A DNA stretch of 64,000 bases from Tolypothrix bouteillei VB521301 (GCF_000760695.4 NZ_JHEG04000002.1:390740-454739); one strand, 5' to 3'; numbered from the stretch's first letter, positions 28,448 through 37,655 are shown. Notes: generated by a model not told the origin, from the letters alone. Translations and numbers: made by a program.

Positions 28448-28953
28448 AACTTTATATTACGTATCAATCGACTAATCTACTTTTGGTATGAATGCTTCTT
28501 TGTTTGGAAATGTTTTTGTGTTTTCTCTGACTTCACTCAAACATTAGAAAACTTAGAGCTTTCTACCGTAATAGTTACGATGTCACATCTAGCCTCCGAT
28601 TCAACATCGTAAAATTACTTAGAACGCATTAAAAAAGACTTAAGAAAAGCTGTGTAAAACCAGTATACTTAGAGATTTTTTGGGTTTTTACAGAATCCAC
28701 ATAAATAAACACAGTAATATTACTGATATCGCTTATCAAAATTTTATATAAATACTAGATTCTTAATAATCTCTTACAAACAAGACAGCCGCAATGAATA
28801 AAGACCGGAAAATCAAAATTTATAAAAATGTGTAACAACTTGTAGACAAATTACTTGTTGTGTAGAGATTTTAGAATATGTATAGGACTCACATCAGTTT
28901 GTTAAGCAATGAAATAATGCAGCATACAATATTTGTGGGTGTCGGAATGAACA
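28448..28953. other. AT-rich divergent intergenic region with a dyad
   Basis: Promoters for the divergent diguanylate cyclase and metallophosphoesterase genes must lie in these 506 bp. A perfect 9-bp dyad (TTACGATGT at 28575-28583, complement at 28604-28612) is the clearest structure and could be an operator. No gene is seen. Confidence 0.5.
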
Positions 28954-29748
28954 ATGCAAATCCTTTCTATATCTGACCAAGTTATTCATCACATACCGTT
29001 TATTACCCACTCGCCTAACGGGGTTGGCGTGGTTAATAAAGCGCTACCTGTTTTATTAGCTCATGTTGACTCACTACCGGATGGGTTGGAGGCGATTGTT
29101 GCAACGAGCGATTTGCAAGGTATCGATCGAGAAAACCAACGCCTTCTTGGTCATCTTGTCAGTGAAGAATTAGATAAGTTGGCTGATTTGGGAAGAATTC
29201 CTTCACTAAAATCAACAGGTATCATCTTGGCGGGAGATTTTTACGCAAAGGTAGATAAGCGTGGTGGTGTAGGTGATGTACGTGATGTGTGGCAAGCATT
29301 TCGCCAGCGTTTTCGCTGGACGGCTGGGGTAGGGGGCAATCACGATAGTTTTGGTAGAACACAACAGGAATTTAGAGCCTTTCAGGACGCAAAAGGTATA
29401 AATTATTTAGATGGTAATATCACCTGTCTTGATGGATTGCGTATTGCTGGGATTTCTGGTATTATCGGCAAATCAACTAAGCCTTTTCGTCGTTCAGAAA
29501 AAGATTTTAGAAAACTGCTCGTACAACTCCTCGATCGCTCGCCGGATATTTTTGTACTGCATGAAGGTCCTAACGACGTGGAAGCTAAGTTAATGGGCAA
29601 TGAATCTATACGTGCTGAACTGGTTAAGGGAAATGATTTGTTAGTGATTTGCGGTCATTCTCATTGGAAAGTGCCTATGATTGCTTTGTCTAAAGGAATT
29701 CAAGTGTTGAATGTGGATACTCGGGTTGTTGTTATGGTAGCAGAGTGA
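28954..29748 (+). CDS. Calcineurin-like metallophosphoesterase
   Basis: A 264-residue cytosolic metal-dependent phosphoesterase. Metal-ligand motifs are ILAGDFYAK, GVGGNHDSFG (the GNHD box), LHEGPND and VICGHSHW (GHxH). The usual first GDxH box is not obvious near the N-terminus, where TSDLQG appears in its place. The substrate cannot be told. Its last 49 bp overlap, on the opposite strand, the end of the small secreted peptide gene at 29700-29897. Confidence 0.85.
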   Translation: MQILSISDQVIHHIPFITHSPNGVGVVNKALPVLLAHVDSLPDGLEAIVATSDLQGIDRENQRLLGHLVSEELDKLADLGRIPSLKSTGIILAGDFYAKVDKRGGVGDVRDVWQAFRQRFRWTAGVGGNHDSFGRTQQEFRAFQDAKGINYLDGNITCLDGLRIAGISGIIGKSTKPFRRSEKDFRKLLVQLLDRSPDIFVLHEGPNDVEAKLMGNESIRAELVKGNDLLVICGHSHWKVPMIALSKGIQVLNVDTRVVVMVAE

Positions 29749-29897
29749 GCGATAGCTAACTCTTGGTGCTGTTGTTGGGCGCGTCTTCCCTTTCCACGAT
29801 ATGTTGCTCCGGATGAATCCTCGCTCGATTCTGCAACAGCGCAAAGAGGGCTCACAGCTAGTACTGCTGTGAGTGCAATTGTCAGGTAAAATTTCAT
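29700..29897 (-). CDS. Small secreted peptide, candidate PatX-like (RGKGR motif)
   Basis: A 65-residue open frame. Residues 1-22 look like a Sec signal peptide (hydrophobic core, then CAVA before Glu23). The mature part contains YRGKGRR at 33-39. PatX proteins of multicellular cyanobacteria are short exported precursors with an RG(S/T)GR pentapeptide that, after export and processing, inhibits HetR in heterocyst patterning. Size, signal peptide and motif place agree, but the central residue is Lys, not Ser or Thr. No strong ribosome binding site is seen. The 3' end overlaps the metallophosphoesterase gene. It could be a variant PatX, an unrelated secreted peptide, or a chance frame. Confidence 0.55.
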   Translation of the reverse strand: MKFYLTIALTAVLAVSPLCAVAESSEDSSGATYRGKGRRAQQQHQELAIAHSATITTTRVSTFNT

Positions 29898-30019
29898 GGG
29901 TTAATTCACAGTGCAATAAATAAGCTAGGAGACAAACACCACGGTTGTGCAGTCCGTGACGATCTCTCTTGGCTACTTATTTATTCAGTGATTTTTTTCT
30001 CTATCTGGTAATTTTTAAT

Positions 30020-30421
30020 TTACGCAATGACTGCTATGCACTCCATTTCCACTCGTGCATCTAAAATCAGTTTGCTAGCCTCAAAGGCGGTTCTTGCAGG
30101 AAGTCGGTCTTTAGAAAAGTAGGTGAGGTAAACTTCATTCACTGCGTTCCATTCTTTTATATCTGCAAGTATCACTGTTACTTTAACGACTTGGTTGAGA
30201 GATGACCCATATCTTTCAAGAACGCGTTTGATATTTTCCATAGTTTGCTTTGTTTCGGCTGTGACTCCTCCAGGAACCAGTTCTTTCGCACCGGGGATGT
30301 TACCAATAACCCCAGATAGATAAAGCATATTACCAACACGTACCGCTTCAGGAAACGGAAGATTGAGAGATTCTGTCTCTGTAGAAGCTAGATAATGGAT
30401 AGAATCGGAAAGAGATGTCAT
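30020..30421 (-). CDS. RidA-family (YjgF/YER057c/UK114) deaminase
   Basis: A 133-residue RidA-fold protein; members hydrolyse reactive enamine/imine intermediates made by PLP enzymes. Expected features include the N-terminal SLNLPFPEAVRVGNMLYLSGVIGNIPG and the middle MENIKRVLERYGSSLNQVVKVTVILADI. The terminal RTAFEASKLILDARVEMECIAVI has the substrate-carboxylate Arg and the Glu near the end. The family is broad, and this sequence need not be the archetypal RidA. It stands alone between a peptide gene and the HMA2 gene. Confidence 0.9.
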   Translation of the reverse strand: MTSLSDSIHYLASTETESLNLPFPEAVRVGNMLYLSGVIGNIPGAKELVPGGVTAETKQTMENIKRVLERYGSSLNQVVKVTVILADIKEWNAVNEVYLTYFSKDRLPARTAFEASKLILDARVEMECIAVIA

Positions 30422-30522
30422 GGTTGTTGGGATTAGCTAAGATTTAATCTGAATTCTGCTATTTTCCCTTTGTTAGGAAAATTTTCTAATAAAGTCTACA
30501 GATAGTGTACAACTGTGGCTTG

Positions 30523-31269
30523 TTAAATTAATACACCAAGTCGGTAAAGTCGATGACTTCTTGCTCCTAACGCACCACCTTTGAGTGGTTTGCCCATTTT
30601 ACTTTTTAACAAACAGCAACTGTCTGATGAAACTGTGGCTTGTCGTACTTCTATTGAACAAACACGAACGCTTGACAGTGTTGCCAAGTTTTCTGTTACA
30701 ATCGCATCTCTTGCGAACTGAATTAAACTGGCTACGTGCGATCGCATTCGTGAATCTAAGGTAGTGTTGGGGTTGTAATTCACAACTACGGATGCTGCAT
30801 TACGATTGATACGAATGCTTGTCACTCGGTTATCTGCTGTCAATAATTCTTCTAACTGCTGCGCGTATTGAAAATCTTTCGCTATCAAGGGAATGTTAAA
30901 TCTGATTCGTCCTGCGATCGCATGAACAACACTGTAAATCACCTTGGAAGGGGGTGATGAATTTTGCTGACCCTGACTGACTCTAGGTTTAGGAGAAATT
31001 ACTTGACGAGTTGCACCTACTATCATTAACCAGGCTAGAATTGCTACCCAACTATTAATTCTGAGAATCCTCATAACAAGCAGAAACGTTAGGATAGCAA
31101 GGAAATCCCATCCTCTTTTTTGGAAAAAACTATCTGATTTTTCAACAGCAACAAGTTCTGCTTGACTCGCTGCTTTGAGCAAATCACTTTGTATCCACTC
31201 AGTAATTGATTCAGGAGACTGGTTTAGTTGAGTACTTAAATCGCTCCTTTTGCTGATAGTAATTGTCAT
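30523..31269 (-). CDS. HMA2-like domain membrane protein
   Basis: A 248-residue protein. Two closely spaced hydrophobic helices (DFLAILTFLLVMRIL and SWVAILAWLMIVGA, ~54-87) precede a ferredoxin-like domain (~108-195) with VHAIAGRIRFNIP and VTSIRINRNAASVVVNYNP. That domain matches the HMA2 type, which is related to heavy-metal-associated domains but lacks the CxxC metal site. A Cys pair occurs later (DSCCLLK). Metal handling is only suggested by the fold. The short C-terminal tail is encoded by DNA with a small ACCAC/GTGGT hairpin. Confidence 0.72.
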   Translation of the reverse strand: MTITISKRSDLSTQLNQSPESITEWIQSDLLKAASQAELVAVEKSDSFFQKRGWDFLAILTFLLVMRILRINSWVAILAWLMIVGATRQVISPKPRVSQGQQNSSPPSKVIYSVVHAIAGRIRFNIPLIAKDFQYAQQLEELLTADNRVTSIRINRNAASVVVNYNPNTTLDSRMRSHVASLIQFARDAIVTENLATLSSVRVCSIEVRQATVSSDSCCLLKSKMGKPLKGGALGARSHRLYRLGVLI

Positions 31270-31619
31270 TTATGACAAAGTTAATGAAGGTGGGTCATAA
31301 GTTAAATATAATTCACCTTGCAAATGGGGGGATCGATCTTTAGACTGAGTATTTTTAACTATGCATGCAATGCTTTTTGTCCTGGTAATTGGAACTCGAG
31401 AGGCGTCGATCGCAGACACCTCAAATAAAAAGCCTTTCACACCACTGATAAAAAAAATGTAAAAAATCTTGCTTAAATTTTGGCAATAGATCTCTAAGTA
31501 TGTTAGGCTTGGCTCATCTTTTGCACAATGAAAGCTTTATTGCTTTTTCTAAATTACCGGAAAGCTTGCCCTATATGCTGTTGCTATGTAAGGCAAGCAT
31601 CGTTATGGGAGATGAAATT

Positions 31620-32009
31620 ATGAAATGTCCGCTACCAGCCTTACTTGCGCTCGTAAGTGCGATCGCTATAGCTTATCCAGCCCATGCTAATGAAGAAAAT
31701 GTTTCGACCCAGACAACACCAGGTCAAGCTTCTCTTCTGATTGTCAAACCAGCCACTATAGAAAATCAGATAGGTAATACGCGAATTAACAATCGAAGAC
31801 CATCTTCTACCTCCATCAAGCTAGTACGTGAGAAAAAATGTAAAGATATCGATCCCCTAGACTTTCTAAAAGATCCCGCAGCTAATCTCAAGCTCTGTTC
31901 TAAACTAAAACAGCCGCAAGAGGAAGAATCTAAACCTGTTGAAGCAGCTAATTACTATAAAGTACCTCCCCTTGAATCCGGTATTCGCGTACCAGTTTCC
32001 AAGTTTTAA
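31620..32009 (+). CDS. Exported protein of unknown function
   Basis: A 129-residue protein with a clear Sec signal peptide (MKCPLPALLALVSAIAIAYPAHA, cleavage after about residue 23). The mature part is polar, has two or three scattered Cys that might form a disulfide, and ends with a Pro-rich segment. I know no domain in it. The ATG at 31620 is chosen because GGGAGA lies about 8 bp upstream and the signal peptide begins there; the open frame from 31500 adds 40 residues that spoil the signal peptide. No operon partner is seen. Confidence 0.7.
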   Translation: MKCPLPALLALVSAIAIAYPAHANEENVSTQTTPGQASLLIVKPATIENQIGNTRINNRRPSSTSIKLVREKKCKDIDPLDFLKDPAANLKLCSKLKQPQEEESKPVEAANYYKVPPLESGIRVPVSKF

Positions 32010-32092
32010 AGTTGTTTGCCAAGCTACTCAGTTCCCTGCTTCTGTTTTCAGTCCAACTTAATTATTCAACACTTAATAACAGATAGCTGTCG

Positions 32093-32335
32093 TTAAGATT
32101 TATGTGCTTGTAATGTGACTGTAAACTCCGAACCCTTATTAGGCGAACTGTCAAATTTTAAAACTCCGCCCAAACCTTCTACTTGGAGTTTAGTCAACCA
32201 TAATCCCAAACCGATGTTTCCGCGATCGCTTTTGGTTGTAAACCCAAGTTGAAAAATCTCGTTGAACTTCTCTGGTGCGATCCCCAAGCCTGTATCAGAA
32301 ACTTTGACTTCTACCCAAAGCTTGCCTTCTAATTC
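32093..32335 (-). pseudogene. Remnant of a histidine kinase ATPase domain
   Basis: The frame encodes the C-terminal part of a HATPase_c domain: EVKVSDTGLGIAPEKF, an F-like box (IFQLGFTTK) and the GNIGLGLWLTKL G2 box, ending in GSEFTVTLQ. An in-frame stop precedes it at 32336-32338, and no HisKA or sensor region is found upstream. It is therefore a leftover of a deleted kinase gene rather than a working protein. Confidence 0.8.
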
Positions 32336-32602
32336 TTAATTTGAATCCCCTATATTTTGTTATAAAATGAGCACTGTTCGCATTATGTTGTAAGTAATAT
32401 TATGGGAGGAAAAAAGTGAGTCGATCGCACTTAGATAGTACTAACTAGTATAAAAAGCATCAAATATTGTAGTCCCTATAAGTTGTTTGTCGATAAACAG
32501 ACAATCATTCATTCAAAACATTCAATTTGTAATTTTTAATTGAAATTTTAATTTTTAAATTGCCTATGATGAAAGCGTGAATCTAGACTGTCCGGAGCAG
32601 CC

Positions 32603-33088
32603 ATGCCAAAACGCCTCATGACAGGATTAAATTATTGGTTTCAGCGAGATAGGATTGTACGTAACTTAGAATTCTTTCAAGATATTATTGTTATTTCTCT
32701 CTGCCTTGGTTTATTCTGTGTAATGCTTATACGCTTGGGAGCTATGTTTTTCTCCCTAGTGCATCCTTTGGATTTACGGGAAATAACCTCTGATATCTTG
32801 TTTATTTTGATTTTAGTAGAATTGTTTCGCCTGTTAATTGATTACCTTCAAGAACGGAGAATATCTGTAGGTGCAGCCGTAGAAATTACCATTGTTTCTG
32901 CATTGCGAGAGGTCATTTTACGTGGCGTTCTGGAGATTCCCCGCGACCAGATTTTTGGAATTTCTGTATTTTTAATCGTGTTAGGGGGAATACTTGCTGC
33001 TTTACCATGGATGTCTCGCTTTCTCGAACATGTCAAAGTACCCGATCCTGAAGAACCGGAGGAAAGCACTCAATTGCTAGCTGATTAA
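32603..33088 (+). CDS. PsiE-family (phosphate-starvation-inducible) membrane protein
   Basis: A 161-residue integral membrane protein with about four helices. The family-typical LVELFRLLIDYLQERRISVGAAVEITIVSALREVIL segment is present between the second and third helices. PsiE was named from E. coli, where the gene is controlled by phosphate and cAMP; its molecular role is unknown. No Pho box was recognised upstream. An acidic tail ends the protein. A strong palindrome follows the stop. Confidence 0.88.
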   Translation: MPKRLMTGLNYWFQRDRIVRNLEFFQDIIVISLCLGLFCVMLIRLGAMFFSLVHPLDLREITSDILFILILVELFRLLIDYLQERRISVGAAVEITIVSALREVILRGVLEIPRDQIFGISVFLIVLGGILAALPWMSRFLEHVKVPDPEEPEESTQLLAD

Positions 33089-33122
33089 TACCGGGCTTCA
33101 GCCGACACAAATAACATTCCTG

Positions 33123-33164
33123 GTTTGCAGTTGCAACGTATATGCATACGTCGCAACTACAAAC
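33123..33164. terminator. 42-bp palindrome between convergent genes
   Basis: GTTTG, AGTTGC and ACGTAT in the left arm pair with ATACGT, GCAACT and CAAAC in the right arm, with single mismatches between the blocks and a four-base loop. A short T-run follows at 33171. It lies between the psiE-like and Lin0512-like stop codons, so a bidirectional terminator is likely. Confidence 0.7.
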
Positions 33165-33173
33165 GTCGTATTT

Positions 33174-33554
33174 TTAGGATTGGTCACTGCTTGCTGATTC
33201 CACCAAAACGGTTACAGCAGCAACTGCAATTAACATTTCATCATTTTTGTCCTTCAGTATCGGAATGGCTTTGCCCTGAACAACCATTCCCCCAGATTCT
33301 ACTGTCAGTGTTTTCCGCCCAAAAGGTAGCACAGCTAAAACTTCTTCTTCTCTCACCTGTTCGGGATAGGGAACAGCAACTTGTACCTCAACTATCATTT
33401 CATTGGGATCGCTCAATCCAGCAACTTCCCAAACTCCAGGTAAGGCATTGTGCGCGATCGCATTTCTCACAGCCCTTGCGGCTGCAACAGTTGGTTCTTG
33501 TCCGTGTTGGTCAATACCCATCCCCATTTCAATAATTAGGCGTTTGCGTGCCAT
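33174..33554 (-). CDS. Lin0512-family protein
   Basis: A 126-residue protein of a conserved family without known function. It starts MARKRLIIEMGMGIDQHGQEPTVAAARAVRNAI, which is the family's hallmark. It continues with LPGVWEVAGLSDPNEMIVEVQVAVPYPE and ends in an alternating hydrophobic stretch. The sequence predicts a small soluble alpha-beta protein, possibly oligomeric. It may be monocistronic; the nearest neighbour downstream is convergent. Confidence 0.82.
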   Translation of the reverse strand: MARKRLIIEMGMGIDQHGQEPTVAAARAVRNAIAHNALPGVWEVAGLSDPNEMIVEVQVAVPYPEQVREEEVLAVLPFGRKTLTVESGGMVVQGKAIPILKDKNDEMLIAVAAVTVLVESASSDQS

Positions 33555-33783
33555 TGCGACCTACCTTGCAAGTTAAAAAAATGCTGGATTTTTTTCTCCA
33601 AACCAGCCTACCATAGCAATCTTCTTTGAGGACACAGGCGATGGATCTGATTTTTCACCGGATGTGGGATAAGATCGGTTCACGGAAAATCGCTGCGAAC
33701 CATATTCTGAAAAATTTGACCGTTAGAGCTAAGGATGACTGACCGAACCCAACCGATGTATTCATCTTTTTTCCACTCATACA

Positions 33784-34119
33784 TCAAAAAAGAGGCAACT
33801 CCAACTGTCCCGGTGAAGTATTGGAGCGCTTACCAGCACGGCTGTGTAAAGCAATATGGCATGGGGCGCATAACGGGATAAGATTTTTTGGGTTGTTATT
33901 TTCTGGAGTGAAGTCTGAATGGTGTACTGAGAGCGTCCTCACAGTCCATTCAGAACGTGATAAACTTTTCGGTTTCTCGCCGGGGCGCAAACACTGCTGA
34001 CCGCAATGCTGACAGCGCCATCCTGCTGCTGTCTTCACTTGTAGCGCGACTTCTTGCCAGTTTTTCCCGTATCTTTGTCTGTCTATTGGCATATTTACTG
34101 AGTAGAAATTATGCACCAC
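33784..34119 (-). CDS. HNH endonuclease domain protein
   Basis: A 111-residue single-domain HNH protein. A zinc pair CQHCGQQC precedes the catalytic motif SVHHSDFTPENNNPKNLIPLCAPCHIALH, which has the His-Asn-His core and the second CxxC pair. Such stand-alone HNH nucleases nick or cut DNA; here there is no methyltransferase, intron or phage gene beside it to indicate the system it serves. The N-terminal YGKNWQEVALQVKTAAGWRC is typical of cyanobacterial members. Confidence 0.88.
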   Translation of the reverse strand: MVHNFYSVNMPIDRQRYGKNWQEVALQVKTAAGWRCQHCGQQCLRPGEKPKSLSRSEWTVRTLSVHHSDFTPENNNPKNLIPLCAPCHIALHSRAGKRSNTSPGQLELPLF

Positions 34120-34348
34120 AACCGAGTTTACACGCTTTCTGAAATGAAGGCGATAAGTTCTCTGGAAAATTCATACCTAACCTTTGACATTGTTTTTCTG
34201 TCTGCTTGCTATCGCAACGCCAATTTTATAGCTCTCCAACCCAGTACGTATCAACTTCGGTTGCTATGGGGTATTCCTCCAAATGATGGTGAAATAATGT
34301 AATATACGTAGTATCTTGTAAAAACATCTCAATTCCATCTATTTTGCT

Positions 34349-35230
34349 ATGAAAAAGTATCGCTTTCAACACTCTTTTCAGAGCGATCCGACCTTAAGCA
34401 AACACCTTTTTAGCTTGCTAGAGATTGTTTTTCCCGGTTTTGGAATTACTGATGCAGCAGAATCCGCTCTCAGGCTCGGTGCTTCTTGGGAATCGGCTTC
34501 AACTCCGTTTATGCGCTTTGAGGGGAATCTTGCTGTCACTCATGTTGGTGTTCTGGAAATACCGATGTCTCTGATGGGGGAACTAGTGACAGTGGGAGGA
34601 ATCCACGGAGTCGCTACCCATCCTGAATTTCGGAGACGGGGTTATTACCGAGATGTGATGGAAGAAGTTTTGGATTACTGCGATCGCCATTATAAAACTT
34701 TAGTATTGACTACCTCTGAGCCCGAATTATACGAACCTTTTGGCTTCCGCTATGTTAGAGAACACGTGTTCGTTGCTCAGTGCAATTCAACAGGTGGTAC
34801 TCATGGCTTCCGATTGCTAGATACTAACAATGATAATGATATCAATCTGTTGAACAGACTTTTAGAGACACGGGAACCTGTGTCTTACATTCTAGGAGTT
34901 GTGAAGGCAAAAGCACTTTTCTGTGTGATTGAAAGTCGCAGTCCCCTATTTTATGCAGAAGATCTAGATGTTCTGGTATGCATGAATATAGAAGGTAGCA
35001 CACTCAAGCTTTTTGATTTGGTGGGAACAAAAGTTTGCTCTCTACAAGCTCTTGTGGACAGGATACCCCATCCTATTGAGGATGTGGAAATTTATTTCAG
35101 CCCCGATCGTCTTCATGTTAAGGCTCAAGCACTTCCTCACCAACTCAACGGCGATGACTGTCTTATGGTTCGTGGTGAGTTTGCTCCTGAAAATAGGACA
35201 TTTATGTTACCGCGTTCAGCACGTTGTTGA
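34349..35230 (+). CDS. GNAT family acetyltransferase (Eis-like layout)
   Basis: A 293-residue protein. The N-terminal half is a GNAT domain with acetyl-CoA binding motif IHGVATHPEFRRRGYYRDVMEEVL and the strand ending YEPFGFRYV. The C-terminal ~130 residues form a second domain with weak likeness to the second GNAT-like lobe of Eis proteins. The acceptor is unknown. The coding strand has a few in-frame ambiguous upstream codons, but the ATG at 34349 gives the full domain. The gene stands alone. Confidence 0.82.
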   Translation: MKKYRFQHSFQSDPTLSKHLFSLLEIVFPGFGITDAAESALRLGASWESASTPFMRFEGNLAVTHVGVLEIPMSLMGELVTVGGIHGVATHPEFRRRGYYRDVMEEVLDYCDRHYKTLVLTTSEPELYEPFGFRYVREHVFVAQCNSTGGTHGFRLLDTNNDNDINLLNRLLETREPVSYILGVVKAKALFCVIESRSPLFYAEDLDVLVCMNIEGSTLKLFDLVGTKVCSLQALVDRIPHPIEDVEIYFSPDRLHVKAQALPHQLNGDDCLMVRGEFAPENRTFMLPRSARC

Positions 35231-35415
35231 TCGGCGATCGGCAAGCAATGGCGATCGAGACAAGCAAGCCATTAGTGATTAAAATATATCATACCATTTT
35301 GGATTTTCGATTTTGGATTGAGACAGTCCCCCTTAGACTGAACTTCATCCTACTATCTGTCGCATTCTTGTTTCAAATTGGTAATAGGTTAAATGACAAT
35401 TATTGAATCGCTAAT

Positions 35416-36654
35416 ATGTTTGCTAGAATTCGCCGTCTTTTAGGACAATTTTTTACAAGGTCAAGAACAATCAATAATGAACCTTTAAATAAAGTAAGTT
35501 TGATTGTCATCATTTTAGTTGATATATTCATATTAATTAATGTTTTTACAGGGCTGGATGATATTAGTAGATGGTATCTCAACCCTTCGCAAGTTTATCC
35601 GTGTTATGCCGAGTGGAAGAACTATCGAACACAAACCAATAGAGATAAAGACTATGAAATTATTAAATTGTCATTATCAGAAATATATAATTCTCCATCA
35701 TTTCAACGCAATTATCAGCAAATCCCAGAAGGGCATTTAGGTAAAGTTTCTGAACTCTGTTTGAACTATGCTGGATACAAAGATAAGATTTATACCTCAG
35801 AAAACAGACAAACTATAACAACTATTAACCAAAAACAAGCAAACATCGGTTCACTCGAACGGGCTAATCGTAATATTCGCGCTCAATATGATTCTACACT
35901 TTTGGAAAAACTGGCAGGGCAACCTCGCGAACAATCTATCAATCAAATCGCTGCTGAAAAAGCCAAGCAGACTTTAGATCAAAATATTAACAAAATTTCT
36001 ATACTTGTCAGGGATATTTCTAATTTAAAAAATCAGCTAATTACCAAATCAGAAAGTGTCAACTTTCTAAATTTTCTGAAAGATGAAAGTATCTTTAGTA
36101 CGGTAGAAAGAGGTTATCAACAAGCATCCTTTTGGTATCCAAGCATTCAATTCGCTTTTCAAGCTATCTTTCTCCTACCACTGATTCTCATCGCCTTATT
36201 AGTTCATAGATTTGCGGGAGCGAGAGGATACGGGCTGATCTCGTTAATTAGCTGGCATTTGTTAGTTATCTTTTTTATTCCTCTGATTCTCAAAATCTTT
36301 GAATTCTTACAATTTGGTGCTCTATTCCAGTTTCTTTTTGATATTATTGCTGCTATTTTTGGTGGCTTGCTTTTCCTTATCAGTTATATTTATATATTGC
36401 TGATACCGTTGATTGGTTTTGGGCTGATCAAATTTTTCCAAAAGGTAATCTTTAATTCCAAACTTCAAGCAGCAAATAGAGTTCAAAAATCACGCTGTAT
36501 TAAGTGTGCAAAAAAAATCCGTCATAGTGACATTCACTGTTCGCATTGCGGTTACCATCAATATACTGAATGCCCGAACTGTCATAACTTCACATACAAA
36601 CATTTGCCGTACTGTAGGGAGTGCGGGCATTCTCAAAATTCCTCTCATTTGTAA
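35416..36654 (+). CDS. Membrane protein with C-terminal double zinc ribbon
   Basis: A 412-residue protein I do not recognise. One hydrophobic helix lies near 33-50. A Gln/Asn-rich helical, probably extracytoplasmic region follows (~60-235), then three or four closely packed helices (~240-345). The C-terminus has two zinc ribbons, CIKCAKK...CSHCGYH and CPNCHNF...CRECGHS. Zinc-ribbon tails are often sites for protein contacts. The region around it is AT-rich, and no neighbour gives a clue to function. Confidence 0.72.
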   Translation: MFARIRRLLGQFFTRSRTINNEPLNKVSLIVIILVDIFILINVFTGLDDISRWYLNPSQVYPCYAEWKNYRTQTNRDKDYEIIKLSLSEIYNSPSFQRNYQQIPEGHLGKVSELCLNYAGYKDKIYTSENRQTITTINQKQANIGSLERANRNIRAQYDSTLLEKLAGQPREQSINQIAAEKAKQTLDQNINKISILVRDISNLKNQLITKSESVNFLNFLKDESIFSTVERGYQQASFWYPSIQFAFQAIFLLPLILIALLVHRFAGARGYGLISLISWHLLVIFFIPLILKIFEFLQFGALFQFLFDIIAAIFGGLLFLISYIYILLIPLIGFGLIKFFQKVIFNSKLQAANRVQKSRCIKCAKKIRHSDIHCSHCGYHQYTECPNCHNFTYKHLPYCRECGHSQNSSHL

Positions 36655-36704
36655 TCGCTCGTTTAATACCTCGCTATGGATCACCGCTCATTGATGACTC
36701 GTCA

Positions 36705-37655
36705 TCATTTCTTCTGTGCTACTGGCTGATTTTTACTGCTTCCCTTATTTGTCCCTCTGATACTGTAGAAATAAAAACCGCCTACAGTCAGTAAAAACAT
36801 AGTATAAAAGAGGGCTTGTATAAAATAGAGATACTGAGTGTAGCCAAATAAAGCATTAAGAATAATACCAGGAAACTGGTCATCAGGCAGGACATTAGAG
36901 GTATTCCAAACCATTGGTCCGAGAATACAAGAGTGGATTTTAGTAAACCGTTCATAATAGAAACACAAGCTTTCTGAAGCACGATTGCTCAGGGAAAGGG
37001 TTGCAATAGCTTGGTCAAATTTGTCTAAGGCTGTAACAACTAATCCAGCAACAATCAATACTAACAAAATGCCCATGACTTGAAAAAACTGCCGGATGTT
37101 GATTTTGATCCCCCATTTAAATAAAAGCAAACCTATTGCAACTGCAGCTAAAATTCCAGCAAGAGCACCGATAGCAGGTACTAGTCCTTGCTGAAAATTA
37201 GCAGCAACGAACAGAACAGTTTCAAAACCTTCGCGTACAACAGCAATAAATATCAGAGTAAAAACACCCCAACCCGTGTTTGAATTTTGTTTTAAAGCAC
37301 CTGTGACTGCTCCTTCAACCTGAGCTTTCATGAATTTGGCTTGTGTCGTCATCCAAAGAAGCATCCAACTCAGCATGAAGATTGCGAGGATGCTAAAAAT
37401 ACCTTCTAGAAGTGGCTCCACTACAGATGAGTATTGAGGATTTAGTGCGCTAACGACTTGGATTATCCAAGTAAACAGAACACCTATTAACGCACTCACA
37501 GCAATTCCAACACCAACTCCAGCATATACCCAAATGTTGAAACGGGATTGTTTGGCTTTTTTGAGCAAAGCTAGCACAATACCCACCACAAGAGCAGCTT
37601 CTACTCCTTCTCGGAGTGTAATGACAAAAGTAGGAATAGCAGCACTAAAATTCAT
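36705..37655 (-). CDS. FTR1-family high-affinity iron permease
   Basis: A 316-residue inner-membrane protein with about seven helices. Both iron-transport signatures are present: REGVE at 15-19 and REGFE at 141-145, each in a membrane helix. In yeast Ftr1 works with the oxidase Fet3; in bacteria EfeU works with EfeO and EfeB. Here the gene lies downstream of a helix-hairpin-helix lipoprotein and a multicopper oxidase on the same strand, which supports oxidation-coupled iron uptake. The short charged C-terminus is cytoplasmic or periplasmic; topology was not resolved. Confidence 0.92.
   Translation of the reverse strand: MNFSAAIPTFVITLREGVEAALVVGIVLALLKKAKQSRFNIWVYAGVGVGIAVSALIGVLFTWIIQVVSALNPQYSSVVEPLLEGIFSILAIFMLSWMLLWMTTQAKFMKAQVEGAVTGALKQNSNTGWGVFTLIFIAVVREGFETVLFVAANFQQGLVPAIGALAGILAAVAIGLLLFKWGIKINIRQFFQVMGILLVLIVAGLVVTALDKFDQAIATLSLSNRASESLCFYYERFTKIHSCILGPMVWNTSNVLPDDQFPGIILNALFGYTQYLYFIQALFYTMFLLTVGGFYFYSIRGTNKGSSKNQPVAQKK

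Noticed and set aside
34111..34302. A 63-codon plus-strand frame overlapping the HNH gene start
   Set aside because: No domain, no ribosome binding site and mostly antisense or leader DNA; likely chance.
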